In this document: one piece after another, positions 21,633 to 33,229 of the stretch | How the letters are laid out: every line of letters starts with the position of its first letter | Numbering within the stretch: position 1 is the stretch's first letter | NCBI RefSeq assembly: GCF_000189755.2 | Contig: NZ_KI912183.1 | Span: 684,257-748,256, forward strand | Direction of reading: 5' to 3' | Length of the DNA: 64,000 bases | Source of the DNA: Desulfotomaculum nigrificans DSM 574 | GTDB taxonomy: Bacteria > Bacillota > Desulfotomaculia > Desulfotomaculales > Desulfotomaculaceae | Position numbers and translations under genes: made by a program | Notes under the pieces: generated by a model | The model's database searches: none | What the model was told of the DNA's origin: nothing | The model's input: the letters and a program-made list of their open reading frames with translations, nothing else

Positions 21633-21664
21633 ATCCCCTCCTTAGCTTGTACCAAAGAGGGGGA
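21633..21664 (-). terminator. Terminator of the pyr operon
   Basis: On the minus strand the stem TCCCCCTC pairs with GAGGGGA across a ~16-base loop and is followed by ATTTTATTT. It lies about 45 bases after the pyrE stop. Confidence 0.75.
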
Positions 21665-21709
21665 AACTACCCAGCAAGTCCATCTAAACTTAATTATGTT
21701 GGATCCTGT

Positions 21710-22291
21710 TTATACCTGGCGACTACCGGGTTTTACCGTCGGTATACCCTGGGCACAGAGGGGACAATCCTCCGGGGTAAAGGTTTCCACACTCACCGTT
21801 AATAATGCCTCAGTGGGCAACCCCAAATTGGCCTGGCCGTTGCTGCGATCCACCAGTACCCCTACCCCAACTACCTGGCCGCCCAGGTTGCGGATAACCT
21901 CTATCACTTCAGCCACCGAACCACCAGTGGTGATGACATCCTCCACCACCAACACTTTTTCTCCGGGGGTAATGGTAAAGTTCCGGCGGAGGGTCATCTT
22001 ACCGTTTTCCCGCTCAGTGAATAGGCTGCGTACTCCCAGGGCCCGGGCCACCTCATAGGAGACTAAAATACCACCCATGGCCGGCCCAATAACCGTTTGT
22101 ACCCCTTGTCCGGCAAAACGTTGGGCTAACTCATGGCAAAGGCGTTCCGTATACCGGGGGTGCTGCAATACCTGGGCGCACTGAAAATAACGGTTACTGT
22201 GTTTACCGGAGGTTAAACGAAAATGCCCTGTCAACATGGCCCCGGTAGCGGTAAATACATCAACAATTTCTTCCCTGGTCACTACCTTCAC
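21710..22291 (-). CDS. pyrE: Orotate phosphoribosyltransferase
   Basis: Transfers the phosphoribosyl group of PRPP to orotate, giving OMP. 193 aa with the PRPP-binding loop VLVVEDVITTGGSVAEVIE and the hood motif RYFQCAQVLQ; begins with GTG as MKVVTREEIVDVF. Belongs to the PyrE type with a longer N-terminus. Last gene of the pyr operon, after lspA. Confidence 0.95.
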   Translation of the reverse strand: MKVVTREEIVDVFTATGAMLTGHFRLTSGKHSNRYFQCAQVLQHPRYTERLCHELAQRFAGQGVQTVIGPAMGGILVSYEVARALGVRSLFTERENGKMTLRRNFTITPGEKVLVVEDVITTGGSVAEVIEVIRNLGGQVVGVGVLVDRSNGQANLGLPTEALLTVSVETFTPEDCPLCAQGIPTVKPGSRQV

Positions 22292-22311
22292 TCCTAACTG
22301 TTGTGATAATC

Positions 22312-22755
22312 TTAACCTTTTTTAAATTCCTTAAGGGCGTCCAGCAGAATTAACCCTACCCCGATACAAATGAATGTATCAGCTAAGTTAAACACCGGCC
22401 AGACCCGGAAGTCCAGAAAATCTATGACCCTGGTGTAACTCATACGGTCTACCAGGTTACCAATGGCACCACCGGCGATTAACCCCAGGGCCCACTGGTA
22501 GAGGCGGCCGGCCTTGGCAATCCAGCGGTACCCAATGAGCATAGCCAGTAATACCAGCAGGGTAATGCCAACAAAAAACCAGGTTTTCCCCGCCAGCATA
22601 CCAAAGGCGGCACCGGGATTTTGAATATAGGTCAGATGAAAGATACCCGGCCAGACCGGGATGGACTGACCCTGCCACATGTTTTTCATGACCACCATTT
22701 TGCTCAGGCGGTCCAGTAAAAATGCAGCCAACGTAATTATAATGAAACGTGCCAT
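22312..22755 (-). CDS. lspA: Lipoprotein signal peptidase (signal peptidase II)
   Basis: Membrane aspartyl protease that cleaves prolipoprotein signal peptides. 147 aa, four predicted helices. Catalytic aspartates fall in GGAIGNLVDRM and VWPVFNLADTFICIG; the FHLTYIQNPGAAFGML motif is also present. It sits between pyrF and pyrE with a one-base gap after pyrF, so it must be co-transcribed with UMP biosynthesis genes. In many Firmicutes lspA is instead next to rluD; here rluD is 15 kb away. Confidence 0.96.
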   Translation of the reverse strand: MARFIIITLAAFLLDRLSKMVVMKNMWQGQSIPVWPGIFHLTYIQNPGAAFGMLAGKTWFFVGITLLVLLAMLIGYRWIAKAGRLYQWALGLIAGGAIGNLVDRMSYTRVIDFLDFRVWPVFNLADTFICIGVGLILLDALKEFKKG

Positions 22756-22756
22756 A

Positions 22757-23494
22757 CTAAAGAACCTCTGCTATTTCCGCTAGTATTTGGTGGGCCGCCT
22801 GGGGCGGGTCAGTGGCTGCGGTTATGGGGCGCCCCACCACCAGGTAATCGGCCCCCAGGCGTACAGCCTGGGCGGGGGTCATAATCCGCTTTTGGTCACC
22901 GGCCACTGACCAAGCCGGGCGGATGCCGGGGGTAACTATTTTAAATTCTTTTCCACAGGCCTCCCGAATTACAGTTATCTCATTGGGCGAGGCCACCACC
23001 CCGTCCAGTCCAGCCTCTTTAGTCAGTTTGGCCTGGCGGGTTACCATTTCCTGAATGGCGCCGGGAATACCCAGGTCATGGTTAAAGGTGTGCTGGTCTA
23101 TACTGGTCAGCATAGTCACGGATATTATCAACGGCACAGACAAATTAAGAGCTGCCGCCCGCTCCCTGACAACTGTGGCCGCCGCCCGCATCATTTCCGG
23201 GCCACCGGAGGCATGGACATTAATCATATCTGTCCCCAATTCCGCCAATGCCCGGGCAGCCTGTCCCACGGTGTTGGGTATGTCATGCAACTTTAAATCC
23301 AGAAAGACCTTGACTCCCTGCTGTTTCAACCGGCGTACCAGGTCCGGACCGGCCTGGTAAAAAAGCTGCATACCCACTTTAAACATACCCGCGTAGGGGG
23401 CCAGTTGCTTAATCAGATCTTCTGCCCGGCAGTCAGTATCAACATCCAGGGCCACGATTAGCCGTTCCTTGGCTAGCTCAAATTTATTGACCAT
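22757..23494 (-). CDS. pyrF: Orotidine 5'-phosphate decarboxylase
   Basis: Final step of UMP synthesis. About 245 aa; begins MVNKFELAKERLIVALDVD, with the catalytic motif FLDLKLHDIPNTVGQAAR and phosphate-binding VVGRPITAA near the end. The preferred ATG at 23494 has GGAGGG just upstream; an in-frame ATG at 23509 is possible. Located between pyrD and lspA. Confidence 0.95.
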   Translation of the reverse strand: MVNKFELAKERLIVALDVDTDCRAEDLIKQLAPYAGMFKVGMQLFYQAGPDLVRRLKQQGVKVFLDLKLHDIPNTVGQAARALAELGTDMINVHASGGPEMMRAAATVVRERAAALNLSVPLIISVTMLTSIDQHTFNHDLGIPGAIQEMVTRQAKLTKEAGLDGVVASPNEITVIREACGKEFKIVTPGIRPAWSVAGDQKRIMTPAQAVRLGADYLVVGRPITAATDPPQAAHQILAEIAEVL

Positions 23495-23521
23495 AAAACC
23501 CTCCTGCATAGCAAACTACCC

Positions 23522-24436
23522 TTACCTGTGGGCTGCTCCCACCAGCTCATTAATATCAGTAATTTGCTCCTCGATTAAATATTGCTCAATCCCCGCCAGG
23601 ACCTCCAGGGTAGCGGTGGCGTTAATAAAATTGGCTGTACCGACTGCCACAGCGCTGGCCCCAGCCAGGATAAACTCCAGAGCATCCTGGGCAGTAACAA
23701 TGCCACCCATGCCTATAATGGGCAGTTTAACCGTTTGGTACACTTGCCAAACGGCCCGCACCGCCACCGGTTTAACCGCCGGCCCGGAAAGCCCACCCAT
23801 GATGTTACCCAGCATGGGCTTTCTCCGGCGCACATCAATGGCCATGCCCAACAGGGTGTTGATGAGCGATAAAGCATCTGCCCCCGCATCCGCCACCGCC
23901 CGGGCAATCACTGTAATATCCGTCACATTGGGGGAAAGTTTAACAATAACCGGCAAACCGGTAGCATTCTTCACTGCCTTGGTGACTTCTGCCGCAGCGG
24001 CAGGGTCACTGCCAAAGGCCATACCGCCCTTTTTTACATTGGGGCAGGAGATATTTACCTCCAAACCGGCCACACCTGGTACCCCGTCCAGCTTAGCCGC
24101 CAACCGGGCATAATCATCCACGGTATTGCCGGCAATATTGACAATCACCCTGGTCTTGAGACCGGCAAAATACTGGGCGTAATGATCAATTAAGTAGTCT
24201 ACACCGGGGTTTTGCAAGCCGATGGAATTCAGTATCCCGGCTGGAGTCTCCACCATCCTGGGCGTGGCGTTGCCGGGCCTGGGTTCCAAGGTGGTTCCCT
24301 TCACCACAATGGCGCCCAATTTATTTATATCAACATAAGGTGAGTATTCCTGGCCAAAGCCAAAGGTGCCGGAGGATGTGGTAACCGGGTTCTTCATTAA
24401 GATGCCACCGATATTAACCTCTAAATTAGGCTTCAC
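23522..24436 (-). CDS. pyrD: Dihydroorotate dehydrogenase, NAD-type catalytic subunit (PyrD, class 1B)
   Basis: FMN enzyme oxidising dihydroorotate to orotate. ~304 aa from GTG at 24436, which overlaps the pyrK stop as [22 protein letters not shown] is the family start. An ATG six bases earlier is the alternative. Motifs include [22 protein letters not shown] and [16 protein letters not shown]. The neighbouring pyrK shows that it is the 1B heterotetrameric type that passes electrons to NAD+. Confidence 0.95.
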   Translation of the reverse strand: MKPNLEVNIGGILMKNPVTTSSGTFGFGQEYSPYVDINKLGAIVVKGTTLEPRPGNATPRMVETPAGILNSIGLQNPGVDYLIDHYAQYFAGLKTRVIVNIAGNTVDDYARLAAKLDGVPGVAGLEVNISCPNVKKGGMAFGSDPAAAAEVTKAVKNATGLPVIVKLSPNVTDITVIARAVADAGADALSLINTLLGMAIDVRRRKPMLGNIMGGLSGPAVKPVAVRAVWQVYQTVKLPIIGMGGIVTAQDALEFILAGASAVAVGTANFINATATLEVLAGIEQYLIEEQITDINELVGAAHR

Positions 24437-25221
24437 TCCCATACCACCTGCCAGGAGGGGAACACCGGTCCATCGGCGCATACTCGTTTGGTTGATATTT
24501 CACCATGGTGTTGGATCTGAACCGCACAGGATAAACAGGCCCCAACCCCGCAGCCCATCTTTTCCTCCAGGGAAACTTCACCGGGCACGTCAGCCTCGGC
24601 CAGCATGGCGGAAACCTCCTGCATCATGGCCCGGGGGCCACAGACATAGCACATGGCCGTCCGTCGCCAGTCCAAATGCCGGCGCATTAGTTCCGGCACC
24701 GTGCCCTTAAAGCCCAGGGAACCGTCATCGGTAGCTATCACCACTTCGGCGTCCAACTGGGCAAACTGGCCATCACACAGTAGGTTCTTTTTATCTCTGG
24801 CGCCCACGTAAACCGTAACCTGACACTTTAAATTAGCCAGTTCCTGCACCAGGAAAACCAGCGGTGCCGCCCCTATACCACCAGCCGCCACCGCCACCTT
24901 GGAACCCGGCAGCGGCAAGGTGAAGCCACGGCCCAGTGGCCCCATCAAGTTGACGCTGTCACCCGGTTGGCGTTGGGCCAGTAACGCCGTGCCTTTACCC
25001 ACCACCCGGAACAGCAGGGCCAGTACCCCCTGGGGCCGACTGACCATGTGAATGGATAACGGCCTTCTTAACAACGGCTCCTGGGCATCACTGCAGCGTA
25101 CATGCACAAATTGGCCCGGCACCGCCAGCCGGGCAATATCCGGAGCAGCCAGCTCCATATAATAAGTTTCCGGCGCCACCGGGTAAACCGCCAGCACCTT
25201 GGCATCCATAACCTTGGACAT
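24433..25221 (-). CDS. pyrK: Dihydroorotate dehydrogenase electron transfer subunit
   Basis: FAD and [2Fe-2S] subunit that links PyrD to NAD+. 262 aa: ferredoxin-reductase-like FAD domain ([10 protein letters not shown]), NAD-binding segment ([20 protein letters not shown]), and a C-terminal cluster motif with four cysteines ([16 protein letters not shown] ... RVCADG). GGAGGG lies upstream of the ATG. Overlaps pyrD by four bases. Confidence 0.95.
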   Translation of the reverse strand: MSKVMDAKVLAVYPVAPETYYMELAAPDIARLAVPGQFVHVRCSDAQEPLLRRPLSIHMVSRPQGVLALLFRVVGKGTALLAQRQPGDSVNLMGPLGRGFTLPLPGSKVAVAAGGIGAAPLVFLVQELANLKCQVTVYVGARDKKNLLCDGQFAQLDAEVVIATDDGSLGFKGTVPELMRRHLDWRRTAMCYVCGPRAMMQEVSAMLAEADVPGEVSLEEKMGCGVGACLSCAVQIQHHGEISTKRVCADGPVFPSWQVVWE

Positions 25222-25304
25222 TTATAGTTCCCTCCAGCATAAAAGACTGTCTCTGGTAATATGTCTTAAGTTTACTCTCTCTATAACTAAATTGGCAAGG
25301 ACTT

Positions 25305-28300
25305 CTAGCCCCTGGTCAAGTAGTTCTGTAACGGTAACAAGTCGGGTACTTCCCCCTCATGAATGCTATTAAGCACCTCTAGCATGGCCCAGGCAGTGTC
25401 CATGGAAGTTAGGCAGGGGATGCCGTGCTCCACCGCCGCCCGCCGGATTTTAAAACCGTCCCGCTGGGGTTCTTTGCCCCGGCTGATGGTATTTATCACC
25501 AGGTTAATGCGGTTGGCCTTGATTAAGTCAATGATAGTTTGGCCGCCTTCACCAACCTTATTTACTGTCTCAACCGGCAAACCATGACTGGCCAAAAACT
25601 TTGCGGTACCCCTGGTGGCACAGACTTGGTAGCCCAACTCCACCAGTCCCTGAATAACCGGCAGGGACTCTTCCTTGTCCCGGTCGGCGATGGTGGCCAA
25701 CACCGTGCCTTGTTTGGGAAACTCAGTACCGGCGGCCAGCATAGCCTTGTACAGGGCCACCGCAAAATCGCCGTTAACCCCTAGTACCTCCCCGGTGGAC
25801 TTCATTTCCGGTCCCAGGGATACGTCCACATCCAGCAGTTTACCAAATGAGAATACCGGAGCCTTAATCGCCACCAGACCGGTTGCGGGGTAAAGGCCCC
25901 CCTGGTAACCCAGTTGGGCCAAACTCTTTCCTAAAGCGCACTTGGTGGCCAGGTTAACCATGGGAATCCCAGTAACCTTGCTTAAATATGGTACCGTCCG
26001 ACTGGAACGGGGATTAACCTCGATCACATACACCTGACCCTCGTGCAGTACATATTGAATATTTACCAGTCCCTTAATCCCCAGGGCTTGGGCCAAGCGT
26101 TGGGTATAATCCACCATCTGGTCGGTTTGGGCCTGGGTTAGGGTTTGGGCCGGGTAGACAGCGATACTGTCCCCGGAGTGAACTCCGGCCCGTTCGATGT
26201 GCTCCATGATGCCCGGTATCAGCACTGTCTCACCGTCACAAACGGCGTCCACCTCAAATTCCCGGCCCGCCAGATAGCGATCCACCAGCACCGGGTGTTC
26301 CGGGGTCACCTGTACCGCCCGCTCCATATAGGCCAGCAGTTCGGCCTGGGAGTAAACAATCTCCATGGCCCGACCGCCCAGTACGTAGGATGGACGCACC
26401 AGCACCGGAAAGCCAATCTTTTCGGCAATAACGGCCGCTTGTTCTACTGAGAAAGCTGTACCACCCGGCGGTTTGGGAATCCCCAACTCTGTCAACAGCC
26501 GGTCAAACCGTTCCCTATCCTCGGCCATATCAATGGCATCCACCGATGTACCAATAATTTTGATACCTGCTTGGGCCAAGGGTTTAGCCAGGTTAATGGC
26601 TGTCTGACCGCCAAACTGGACAATTACACCCTGGGGTTTTTCCTTGGCCAAAACATTTAGTACATCCTCTACCACCAGAGGTTCAAAATAAAGCCGGTCG
26701 GCGGTATCAAAATCCGTGCTTACGGTCTCGGGGTTATTATTAATAGTGATGGCCTCCAGACCTTCCTCCCGCAGGGCCCATACAGCGTGCACTGAACAGT
26801 AATCAAATTCAATGCCCTGGCCAATCCGGATAGGACCGGAACCCAGTACCACTACCTTGGACCTGTTAGTGGTGGTCGCTTCATCTTCATTTTCGTAGCA
26901 GGAATAGTAGTAAGGTGTTACAGCTTCAAATTCCGCCGCACAGGTATCCACCATCTTGTACACAGGGTTAATGCCCAAGGATTGCCTGGTTTCCCGCACC
27001 TGTTGTTCCGTTAAGCCCACTAACTGACCCAGGTATTTATCGGTCAATCCGTACTGTTTGGCCTGTAACAGCAACTCCCGATTTAAACCCCCGGTGGCCG
27101 CTGCTTGTTGTAGTTTAGTTTCAAAATCCACCAGTTCCTTAAGCTTGTCTAGGAAGAACACATCTATCCCGCTTAACGCTGCAGCCTGGTCCACTGGGCC
27201 ACCCCGCCGTAAAAACTCAGCCACCGCAAATAACCGCTGATCATCAGCCTTAGCCACCTTCTGGACCAACTCTGCCTGAGATAGCGCGGCCAAAGCCGGC
27301 AGTTGTAAACCGTAGAGGCCCACTTCCAGGGAACGAATAGCTTTCATCAGGGCCGCCTCGAAGGTTCGCTCAATGGCCATAACCTCTCCGGTGGCCTTCA
27401 TTTGGGTGCCCAGGGACCGGTCCGCCTGACTAAACTTGTCAAAGGGCCAGCGAGGAAATTTAACCACCACATAATCCAGGGTTGGTTCAAAGCAGGCGTA
27501 GGTTTTGCCGGTAACAGAATTGCAAATTTCATCCAGCGTGAGGCCAATGGCAATTTTAGCCGCCACTTTGGCTATGGGATAACCGGTGGCTTTGGAGGCC
27601 AGGGCCGAGGAACGGGAAACCCGGGGATTTACTTCGATGACATAATACTTAAAACTATGTGGGTCCAGGGCAAATTGCACGTTACAGCCCCCTTCAATTC
27701 CCAGAGCTCGAATAATCTTTAGGGAAGCACTGCGCAGCATCTGGTACTCGCGGTCGCTCAGGGTCTGGGAAGGGGCCACCACTATGCTGTCACCGGTGTG
27801 TACCCCCACCGGATCGATATTTTCCATATTACAAACAGTGATACAGTTATCGGCACTGTCTCGCATCACTTCATACTCAATTTCCTTCCAGCCGGCCACA
27901 CTGCGCTCCACCAGGATTTGCCCGATCAGACTATGTTTTAGTCCCTTAATGGCTACAGCTTCCAGCTGTTCCCGGTTCTTGGCAATACCTCCGCCGGTAC
28001 CGCCCAGGGTATAGGCCGGCCGCACAATTACCGGGTAACCAATGGAGTCAGCAAACTCCACTGCTTCCCGCACCGTACAAACAATGGTGCTTTCCGGTAC
28101 CGGTTCACCTATCTGTTCCATCATCAGTTTAAACATCTCCCGGTCTTCGGCCTTACGGATGGCGTCCAGGGGAGTCCCCAACAGGGTAACTCCCTCCTCA
28201 TCCAGTATCCCCCGCTCGGCCAGTTGCAGGGCGATATTTAAACCCACTTGGCCCCCCAGAGTGGGCAGCAAGCCATCGGGTTTCTCCTGCCGGATTACCC

Positions 28301-28526
28301 TGGTGACAAACTCAGGCGTTAAGGGCTCAATATATACTTTGTCGGCCATGTTGGCATCGGTCATAATGGTGGCCGGGTTGGAGTTGACCAGCACCACCTC
28401 CAGACCCTCCTCCCGCAGAGAGCGGCAGGCCTGGGTACCGGCGTAATCAAACTCCGCCGCTTGACCGATGACAATAGGGCCGGAACCGATTACCAAGACT
28501 TTTTTGATCCCCTGCTTTTTAGGCAT
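25305..28526 (-). CDS. carB: Carbamoyl-phosphate synthase large subunit
   Basis: Makes carbamoyl phosphate from bicarbonate, ammonia and two ATP. 1073 aa, full length, with the duplicated ATP-grasp halves ([17 protein letters not shown] near the N-terminus and [17 protein letters not shown] near residue 560) and a C-terminal regulatory MGS-like domain. It has 20 bases between its start and the carA stop. Only one carAB pair lies in the window, inside the pyr operon, so it is probably under pyrimidine control. Confidence 0.97.
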   Translation of the reverse strand: MPKKQGIKKVLVIGSGPIVIGQAAEFDYAGTQACRSLREEGLEVVLVNSNPATIMTDANMADKVYIEPLTPEFVTRVIRQEKPDGLLPTLGGQVGLNIALQLAERGILDEEGVTLLGTPLDAIRKAEDREMFKLMMEQIGEPVPESTIVCTVREAVEFADSIGYPVIVRPAYTLGGTGGGIAKNREQLEAVAIKGLKHSLIGQILVERSVAGWKEIEYEVMRDSADNCITVCNMENIDPVGVHTGDSIVVAPSQTLSDREYQMLRSASLKIIRALGIEGGCNVQFALDPHSFKYYVIEVNPRVSRSSALASKATGYPIAKVAAKIAIGLTLDEICNSVTGKTYACFEPTLDYVVVKFPRWPFDKFSQADRSLGTQMKATGEVMAIERTFEAALMKAIRSLEVGLYGLQLPALAALSQAELVQKVAKADDQRLFAVAEFLRRGGPVDQAAALSGIDVFFLDKLKELVDFETKLQQAAATGGLNRELLLQAKQYGLTDKYLGQLVGLTEQQVRETRQSLGINPVYKMVDTCAAEFEAVTPYYYSCYENEDEATTTNRSKVVVLGSGPIRIGQGIEFDYCSVHAVWALREEGLEAITINNNPETVSTDFDTADRLYFEPLVVEDVLNVLAKEKPQGVIVQFGGQTAINLAKPLAQAGIKIIGTSVDAIDMAEDRERFDRLLTELGIPKPPGGTAFSVEQAAVIAEKIGFPVLVRPSYVLGGRAMEIVYSQAELLAYMERAVQVTPEHPVLVDRYLAGREFEVDAVCDGETVLIPGIMEHIERAGVHSGDSIAVYPAQTLTQAQTDQMVDYTQRLAQALGIKGLVNIQYVLHEGQVYVIEVNPRSSRTVPYLSKVTGIPMVNLATKCALGKSLAQLGYQGGLYPATGLVAIKAPVFSFGKLLDVDVSLGPEMKSTGEVLGVNGDFAVALYKAMLAAGTEFPKQGTVLATIADRDKEESLPVIQGLVELGYQVCATRGTAKFLASHGLPVETVNKVGEGGQTIIDLIKANRINLVINTISRGKEPQRDGFKIRRAAVEHGIPCLTSMDTAWAMLEVLNSIHEGEVPDLLPLQNYLTRG

Positions 28527-28546
28527 GGGTTACCTCCTTACTAAGT

Positions 28547-29611
28547 TTAAGATAAGTTAGCCAAGAATTGGTCAAACAGGTACTCGGAATCCATGGGTCC
28601 GGGGGCTGCCTCCGGGTGGTACTGGACCGAGAAAACAGGCAAGGATTTGTGCCGCAGACCCTCCACCGTGTTGTCATTCAGGTTGATATGAGATACCTCC
28701 ACATCCGGGGGTAGTGATTGTCTATCTACCGCAAAGCCATGGTTTTGGGAGGTAATGAAAACCCGACCGGTGGCTAAATCCTTTACCGGGTGGTTGGCAC
28801 CCCGGTGGCCGAACTTCAGCTTGTAGGTCTTACCACCCACGGCTAAGCCGATAATTTGGTGGCCTAAACAAATGCCAAAGATAGGTAGCTGACCAATCAG
28901 GTTGCTTACTGTTTTAATGGCATAGGGCACATCAGTTGGGTCGCCGGGGCCGTTTGATAACATAACGCCCTGTGGTCCCAGGGTCATAATTTCTTCCGGT
29001 GTAGTGGTGGGCGGTACCACCACCACTTCACAACCCCGCTGGTTCAGGCACCTAACAATATTAGCCTTGGCCCCAAAGTCCATCAACACCACCCGTGGCC
29101 CGTTACCCGGCACGGTATAAATTTCTTTGGTAGCCACAGTTGGTACCAGTTCCTGTCCGGTAATTTGCGGGCAACTTCTGGCCTTGTCAATCAGAGTCTG
29201 GATATCTGTTGCTGCAGAGCTAATGATACCACGCATGGTGCCATGGTTACGAATACGCCTGGTGAGGGCCCGGGTGTCAATACCGGAAATGCCGATGACA
29301 CCCTCCCGGGCTAAAAACTCATCGATTTTGTTACTAACCCGCCAGTTACTGGGGCGATGGCATTCCTCTTTGACCACAAAACCCCGCACAAAGGACTTTT
29401 TAGCCTCAAAGTCATCCTTATTAATACCGTAGTTACCGATTAAGGGGTAGGTCATCACCACAATTTGTCCGCAGTAAGACGGGTCTGTTAACACCTCTTG
29501 ATAGCCGGTCATGCCGGTGTTAAAAACCACTTCTCCCCACTGTTCGCCGGTGGCACCAAAGGCCTTGCCATAAAAAACGCTACCATCTTCCAATACCAAT
29601 ACAGCTTGCAT
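28547..29611 (-). CDS. carA: Carbamoyl-phosphate synthase small subunit (glutaminase)
   Basis: Class I glutamine amidotransferase subunit supplying ammonia to CarB. 354 aa. N-terminal CPSase domain (AVLVLEDGSVFYGKAFGA), then the amidotransferase domain with nucleophile motif FGICLGHQIIGLA and catalytic His/Glu in FSVQYHPEAAPGP. GGAGGTG upstream of the ATG. Confidence 0.97.
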   Translation of the reverse strand: MQAVLVLEDGSVFYGKAFGATGEQWGEVVFNTGMTGYQEVLTDPSYCGQIVVMTYPLIGNYGINKDDFEAKKSFVRGFVVKEECHRPSNWRVSNKIDEFLAREGVIGISGIDTRALTRRIRNHGTMRGIISSAATDIQTLIDKARSCPQITGQELVPTVATKEIYTVPGNGPRVVLMDFGAKANIVRCLNQRGCEVVVVPPTTTPEEIMTLGPQGVMLSNGPGDPTDVPYAIKTVSNLIGQLPIFGICLGHQIIGLAVGGKTYKLKFGHRGANHPVKDLATGRVFITSQNHGFAVDRQSLPPDVEVSHINLNDNTVEGLRHKSLPVFSVQYHPEAAPGPMDSEYLFDQFLANLS

Positions 29612-29659
29612 ATGTTAAGACACCTCCGTCAGTTAATTGCTATAATGTATAATTATACA

Positions 29660-30973
29660 CTATATTGCATTATTATCTAGTACATTCTCTATCCGGAGCT
29701 GTCTTTCCTGCATAATTATTTTACCAGCTACCATTGTGATTACCGGTAGACCGGTCAACCGCCAACCGGTAAAGGGGGTATTTTTACTTTTGCTCTGCAT
29801 TTTACCGGGGTCCACTATTTCGGTTAAGTTAGGGTCAATGATGGTAATATCAGCCACCGCCCCGGGTTCCAGCACGCCCCCGTCCAACCCCAGCACCCGG
29901 CGGGGGTGGTAACTTAGTTTGGCCACAGCCTGGGGCACGGTTAATATACCTGTCTGTACCAACTCGGTGAATACCAGCCCCACCGCGGTTTCCAATCCTA
30001 TCAGGCCGGTGGGCGCATACTGAAACTCCACATCCTTTTCGTGATAGGCATGGGGAGCATGGTCGGTGGCAATCACATCAATGGTGCCATCTGCCAGGCC
30101 CTCTTTAATGGCCTCCACATCAATCTTCCGGCGCAGGGGTGGGTTTACCTTGGCGTTGGTATTAAATCCCTGTACTGCATCCTCTGTTAAGGTAAAGTGG
30201 TGGGGCGTAGCTTCCGCTGTTACCTTAACCCCCCGCTCCTTGGCCTGTCGCACCAGCCGTACCGAACCGGCAGTGCTGATATGGGCCAGGTGCAACCGAC
30301 AGCCGGTATGCTCTGCCAGTAAAATATCCCTAGCCACCATCACCTCTTCCGCAGCAGCAGGAATACCTTTCAGCCCCAGCATGGTAGCCACCGCCCCCTC
30401 ATGCATTTGGCCACCGGCGGCCAGGTTTATATCCTCACAGTGGGAAATTACAGGCAGGCCCAGCATACCGGCATACTGCATAATCCGCCGCATCAGTCCA
30501 GCATCCATCACCGGTTTCCCATCATCGGATAAAGCCACCGCTCCGGCGGCCTTCAAGTCGGCCATCTCGGTTAACTCCTGTCCCTGGGAGCCTTTAGTCA
30601 TAGCCCCGATGGGGTAGACCCTGGTGGCCGCCTGTCGCGCCTTTTCTAAGATATAACTGATTACCGCCGCGTTATCTGCCACCGGGTTGGTATTTGGCAT
30701 ACAGGCCACCGCGGTGAACCCACCCATGGCTGCAGCCCTGGTACCGCTGGCGATATCTTCTTTATATTCATAGCCCGGCTCCCGCAAGTGTACATGCAGG
30801 TCGAAAAAACCTGGACAAACATATCTGTCAACGGCATCAATGACCACCGCTTCAGGGGCCACCAGATCGGTACCCAGTGCCACCACCAGCCCCTGATCCA
30901 CCAGAAGGTCCAACTGCTGCATAGTTGCCGCCACCGGGTCTACCACAATACCACCCTTAATGAGGTATTGCAT
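29660..30973 (-). CDS. pyrC: Dihydroorotase
   Basis: Zinc amidohydrolase that closes carbamoyl-aspartate to dihydroorotate. ~437 aa, class I type. Metal-binding [12 protein letters not shown] near residue 60, SDDGKPV and [13 protein letters not shown]. The ATG at 30973 has GGAGG eight bases upstream; the frame opens nine bases earlier. It overlaps the 3' end of pyrB by 17 bases. Confidence 0.96.
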   Translation of the reverse strand: MQYLIKGGIVVDPVAATMQQLDLLVDQGLVVALGTDLVAPEAVVIDAVDRYVCPGFFDLHVHLREPGYEYKEDIASGTRAAAMGGFTAVACMPNTNPVADNAAVISYILEKARQAATRVYPIGAMTKGSQGQELTEMADLKAAGAVALSDDGKPVMDAGLMRRIMQYAGMLGLPVISHCEDINLAAGGQMHEGAVATMLGLKGIPAAAEEVMVARDILLAEHTGCRLHLAHISTAGSVRLVRQAKERGVKVTAEATPHHFTLTEDAVQGFNTNAKVNPPLRRKIDVEAIKEGLADGTIDVIATDHAPHAYHEKDVEFQYAPTGLIGLETAVGLVFTELVQTGILTVPQAVAKLSYHPRRVLGLDGGVLEPGAVADITIIDPNLTEIVDPGKMQSKSKNTPFTGWRLTGLPVITMVAGKIIMQERQLRIENVLDNNAI

Positions 30974-31895
30974 TGGTTTCACCTCCAGTTAATAGGTACA
31001 GTATGGCCATTCTCACCGCCACCCCGTTGGTCACCTGCCGGGTAATGAGGGATCGGCTGCCGTAAGCTACCTGGGCATCGATCTCCACGCCCCGGTTGAT
31101 GGGGCCCGGGTGAATGACAATGGCATCTGGCGCCGTTAGCTCCAGACGTCTTTGGTTGATACCAAAGAGCTTACTGTATTCCCTCAGAGAAGGGAATAGC
31201 CCCTGCTGCTGTCGCTCTAGCTGGATGCGTAGCACATTAACCACATCGACCCCTTCCAGGGCAGCATCAGTGTCGGTGTAAACCCTGGCACCCATTTGCT
31301 CTATATCCGGGGGCATTAAAGTGGCGGGGCCGGTTACCCTTACCTCGGCTCCCATTTTAGTTAACCCCCAGATATTTGATCGGGCCACCCGGCTGTGCAA
31401 GATATCTCCCACGATGGCCACCTTCAGTCCAGCTAAAGTACCCTTCTTTTCTCTGATGGTAAACATATCCAGCAGGGCCTGGGTGGGATGCTCATGGGTA
31501 CCATCCCCGGCGTTAATCACTGCTGCCGGAATACATCCGGCCAGAAACTCGGCGGCACCGCTGGCCGGATGCCGGATAACTACCACGTCCACCCCCATGG
31601 CGTCCAGGGTGAGCCCGGTGTCGCGCAAACTTTCTCCCTTCATTACCGAACTGCTGGAGGCCGAGAGGCCAACGGTGTCGGCGCTTAAGAATTTAGCTGC
31701 CAGTTCAAAGGAAGTTCTGGTTCTGGTACTGTTCTCATAAAACAACGTAGCCATACTTCTACCCCGTAGGGTAGGAGTTTTTTTAATTTTTCTACCGATG
31801 ATTTCCTTCATGGGCACTGCGGTATCCAGAACCAGCTTGATTTCCTCTGCGGACAACTGCCGCAACCCCAGCAGGTCTTTTCTTGACCAACCCAT
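30957..31895 (-). CDS. pyrB: Aspartate carbamoyltransferase catalytic chain
   Basis: Condenses carbamoyl phosphate with aspartate. 312 aa with the carbamoyl-phosphate motif [17 protein letters not shown] near residue 52 and [12 protein letters not shown]. No pyrI regulatory subunit is present, as in Bacillus-type operons where control is by PyrR attenuation. AAGGAGGG precedes the ATG; the second PyrR attenuator lies directly upstream. Confidence 0.97.
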   Translation of the reverse strand: MGWSRKDLLGLRQLSAEEIKLVLDTAVPMKEIIGRKIKKTPTLRGRSMATLFYENSTRTRTSFELAAKFLSADTVGLSASSSSVMKGESLRDTGLTLDAMGVDVVVIRHPASGAAEFLAGCIPAAVINAGDGTHEHPTQALLDMFTIREKKGTLAGLKVAIVGDILHSRVARSNIWGLTKMGAEVRVTGPATLMPPDIEQMGARVYTDTDAALEGVDVVNVLRIQLERQQQGLFPSLREYSKLFGINQRRLELTAPDAIVIHPGPINRGVEIDAQVAYGSRSLITRQVTNGVAVRMAILYLLTGGETNAIPH

Positions 31896-31915
31896 TTAAC
31901 AACCCTCCTTAATGA

Positions 31916-32036
31916 AAAAGCCTCAATCAGATAATTTACCTGATTGAGGCCGACAAAGCGCTACATATCACTTGATAAATATTGCTGCGCCTGAATCCCA
32001 ACCCGGGATAACCTTGTCGGCCTCTCTGGACCAATT
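31916..32036 (-). promoter_or_regulatory. PyrR-binding attenuator between pyrR and pyrB
   Basis: On the minus strand the conserved PyrR binding loop TCCAGAGAGGCC occurs within 32019-32032. A sequence beginning GGCCGACAAGG can pair with the later CTTTGTCGGCC to form an antiterminator. A perfect terminator stem (CCTCAATCAG / CTGATTGAGG, 31921-31949) with a following T-run completes the switch. By analogy with Bacillus, PyrR bound to UMP would block the antiterminator and stop transcription before pyrB. Confidence 0.92.
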
Positions 32037-32056
32037 TAAAGGTATTACTTCAGGAG

Positions 32057-32722
<666 letters not shown>

Positions 32723-32742
32723 AAAGGACTATTGTCTGTTAA

Positions 32743-32771
32743 ATTTTATCACCGGCATACTAATGTGTCAA
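32743..32771 (-). promoter_or_regulatory. Sigma-A promoter of the pyr operon
   Basis: Minus-strand TTGACA (32771-32766), an exact 17-base spacer, then TAAAAT (32748-32743). Transcription would start near 32736, just ahead of the first PyrR attenuator. Confidence 0.85.
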
Positions 32772-32826
32772 TAATATATCCAAAATAAGCAGGGTAAGAC
32801 CAATCTAGATTTTTCTCACCTCTAAG

Positions 32827-33102
32827 TTAGGGCCTGTTAATGCCATAAAAAATCAGCACTACCCCGGAAAATATGATACCAAGTTTAGTTAAGGATACCT
32901 TGCCGGCGATACCCACTAAACCCAGGGTGGTAACTAAAACCATCACCGTGGGACCAACCATGGCTAAAGCCGCATTTATCTTTAAAGCCGTTTCCACTCT
33001 GCCAAATTTTAACATTAATAAAGCGGCGGACATTTCTATGGTGGCAGATATACAGCGAAGTAAAGCCATTGCAAAAACTATTTTATCAGTTACAAAAAAC
33101 AT
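32827..33102 (-). CDS. YqhV-like small membrane protein (DUF2619)
   Basis: 91 aa with three hydrophobic helices (about 8-30, 40-62, 68-88). The layout LRCISATIEMSAALLMLKFG ... NAALAMVGPTVMVLV ... GIIFSGVVLIFYGI resembles Bacillus YqhV, which sits near the spoIIIA genes there. Function unknown. GGAGGG upstream of the ATG. It stands alone here, divergent from the MFS transporter gene. Confidence 0.75.
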   Translation of the reverse strand: MFFVTDKIVFAMALLRCISATIEMSAALLMLKFGRVETALKINAALAMVGPTVMVLVTTLGLVGIAGKVSLTKLGIIFSGVVLIFYGINRP

Positions 33103-33181
33103 ATTATCCCTCCGTTTCCTAATCCTTCTTTTTTAGATATGCGGCTGAGCTTCACTAAATGCATACAGAAGATGATACGGA

Positions 33182-33199
33182 GGCAAAATACATTTTGCC
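33182..33199. promoter_or_regulatory. Perfect palindrome between YqhV-like and MFS genes
   Basis: GGCAAAAT-AC-ATTTTGCC, followed on the plus strand by GACTTTTT. It lies in the divergent intergenic region 31 bases before the transporter start, so it may be an operator or a short leader terminator. Which one cannot be told from the sequence. Confidence 0.45.
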
Positions 33200-33229
33200 G
33201 ACTTTTTGATAAAAAGGGATGTGGTTTAA

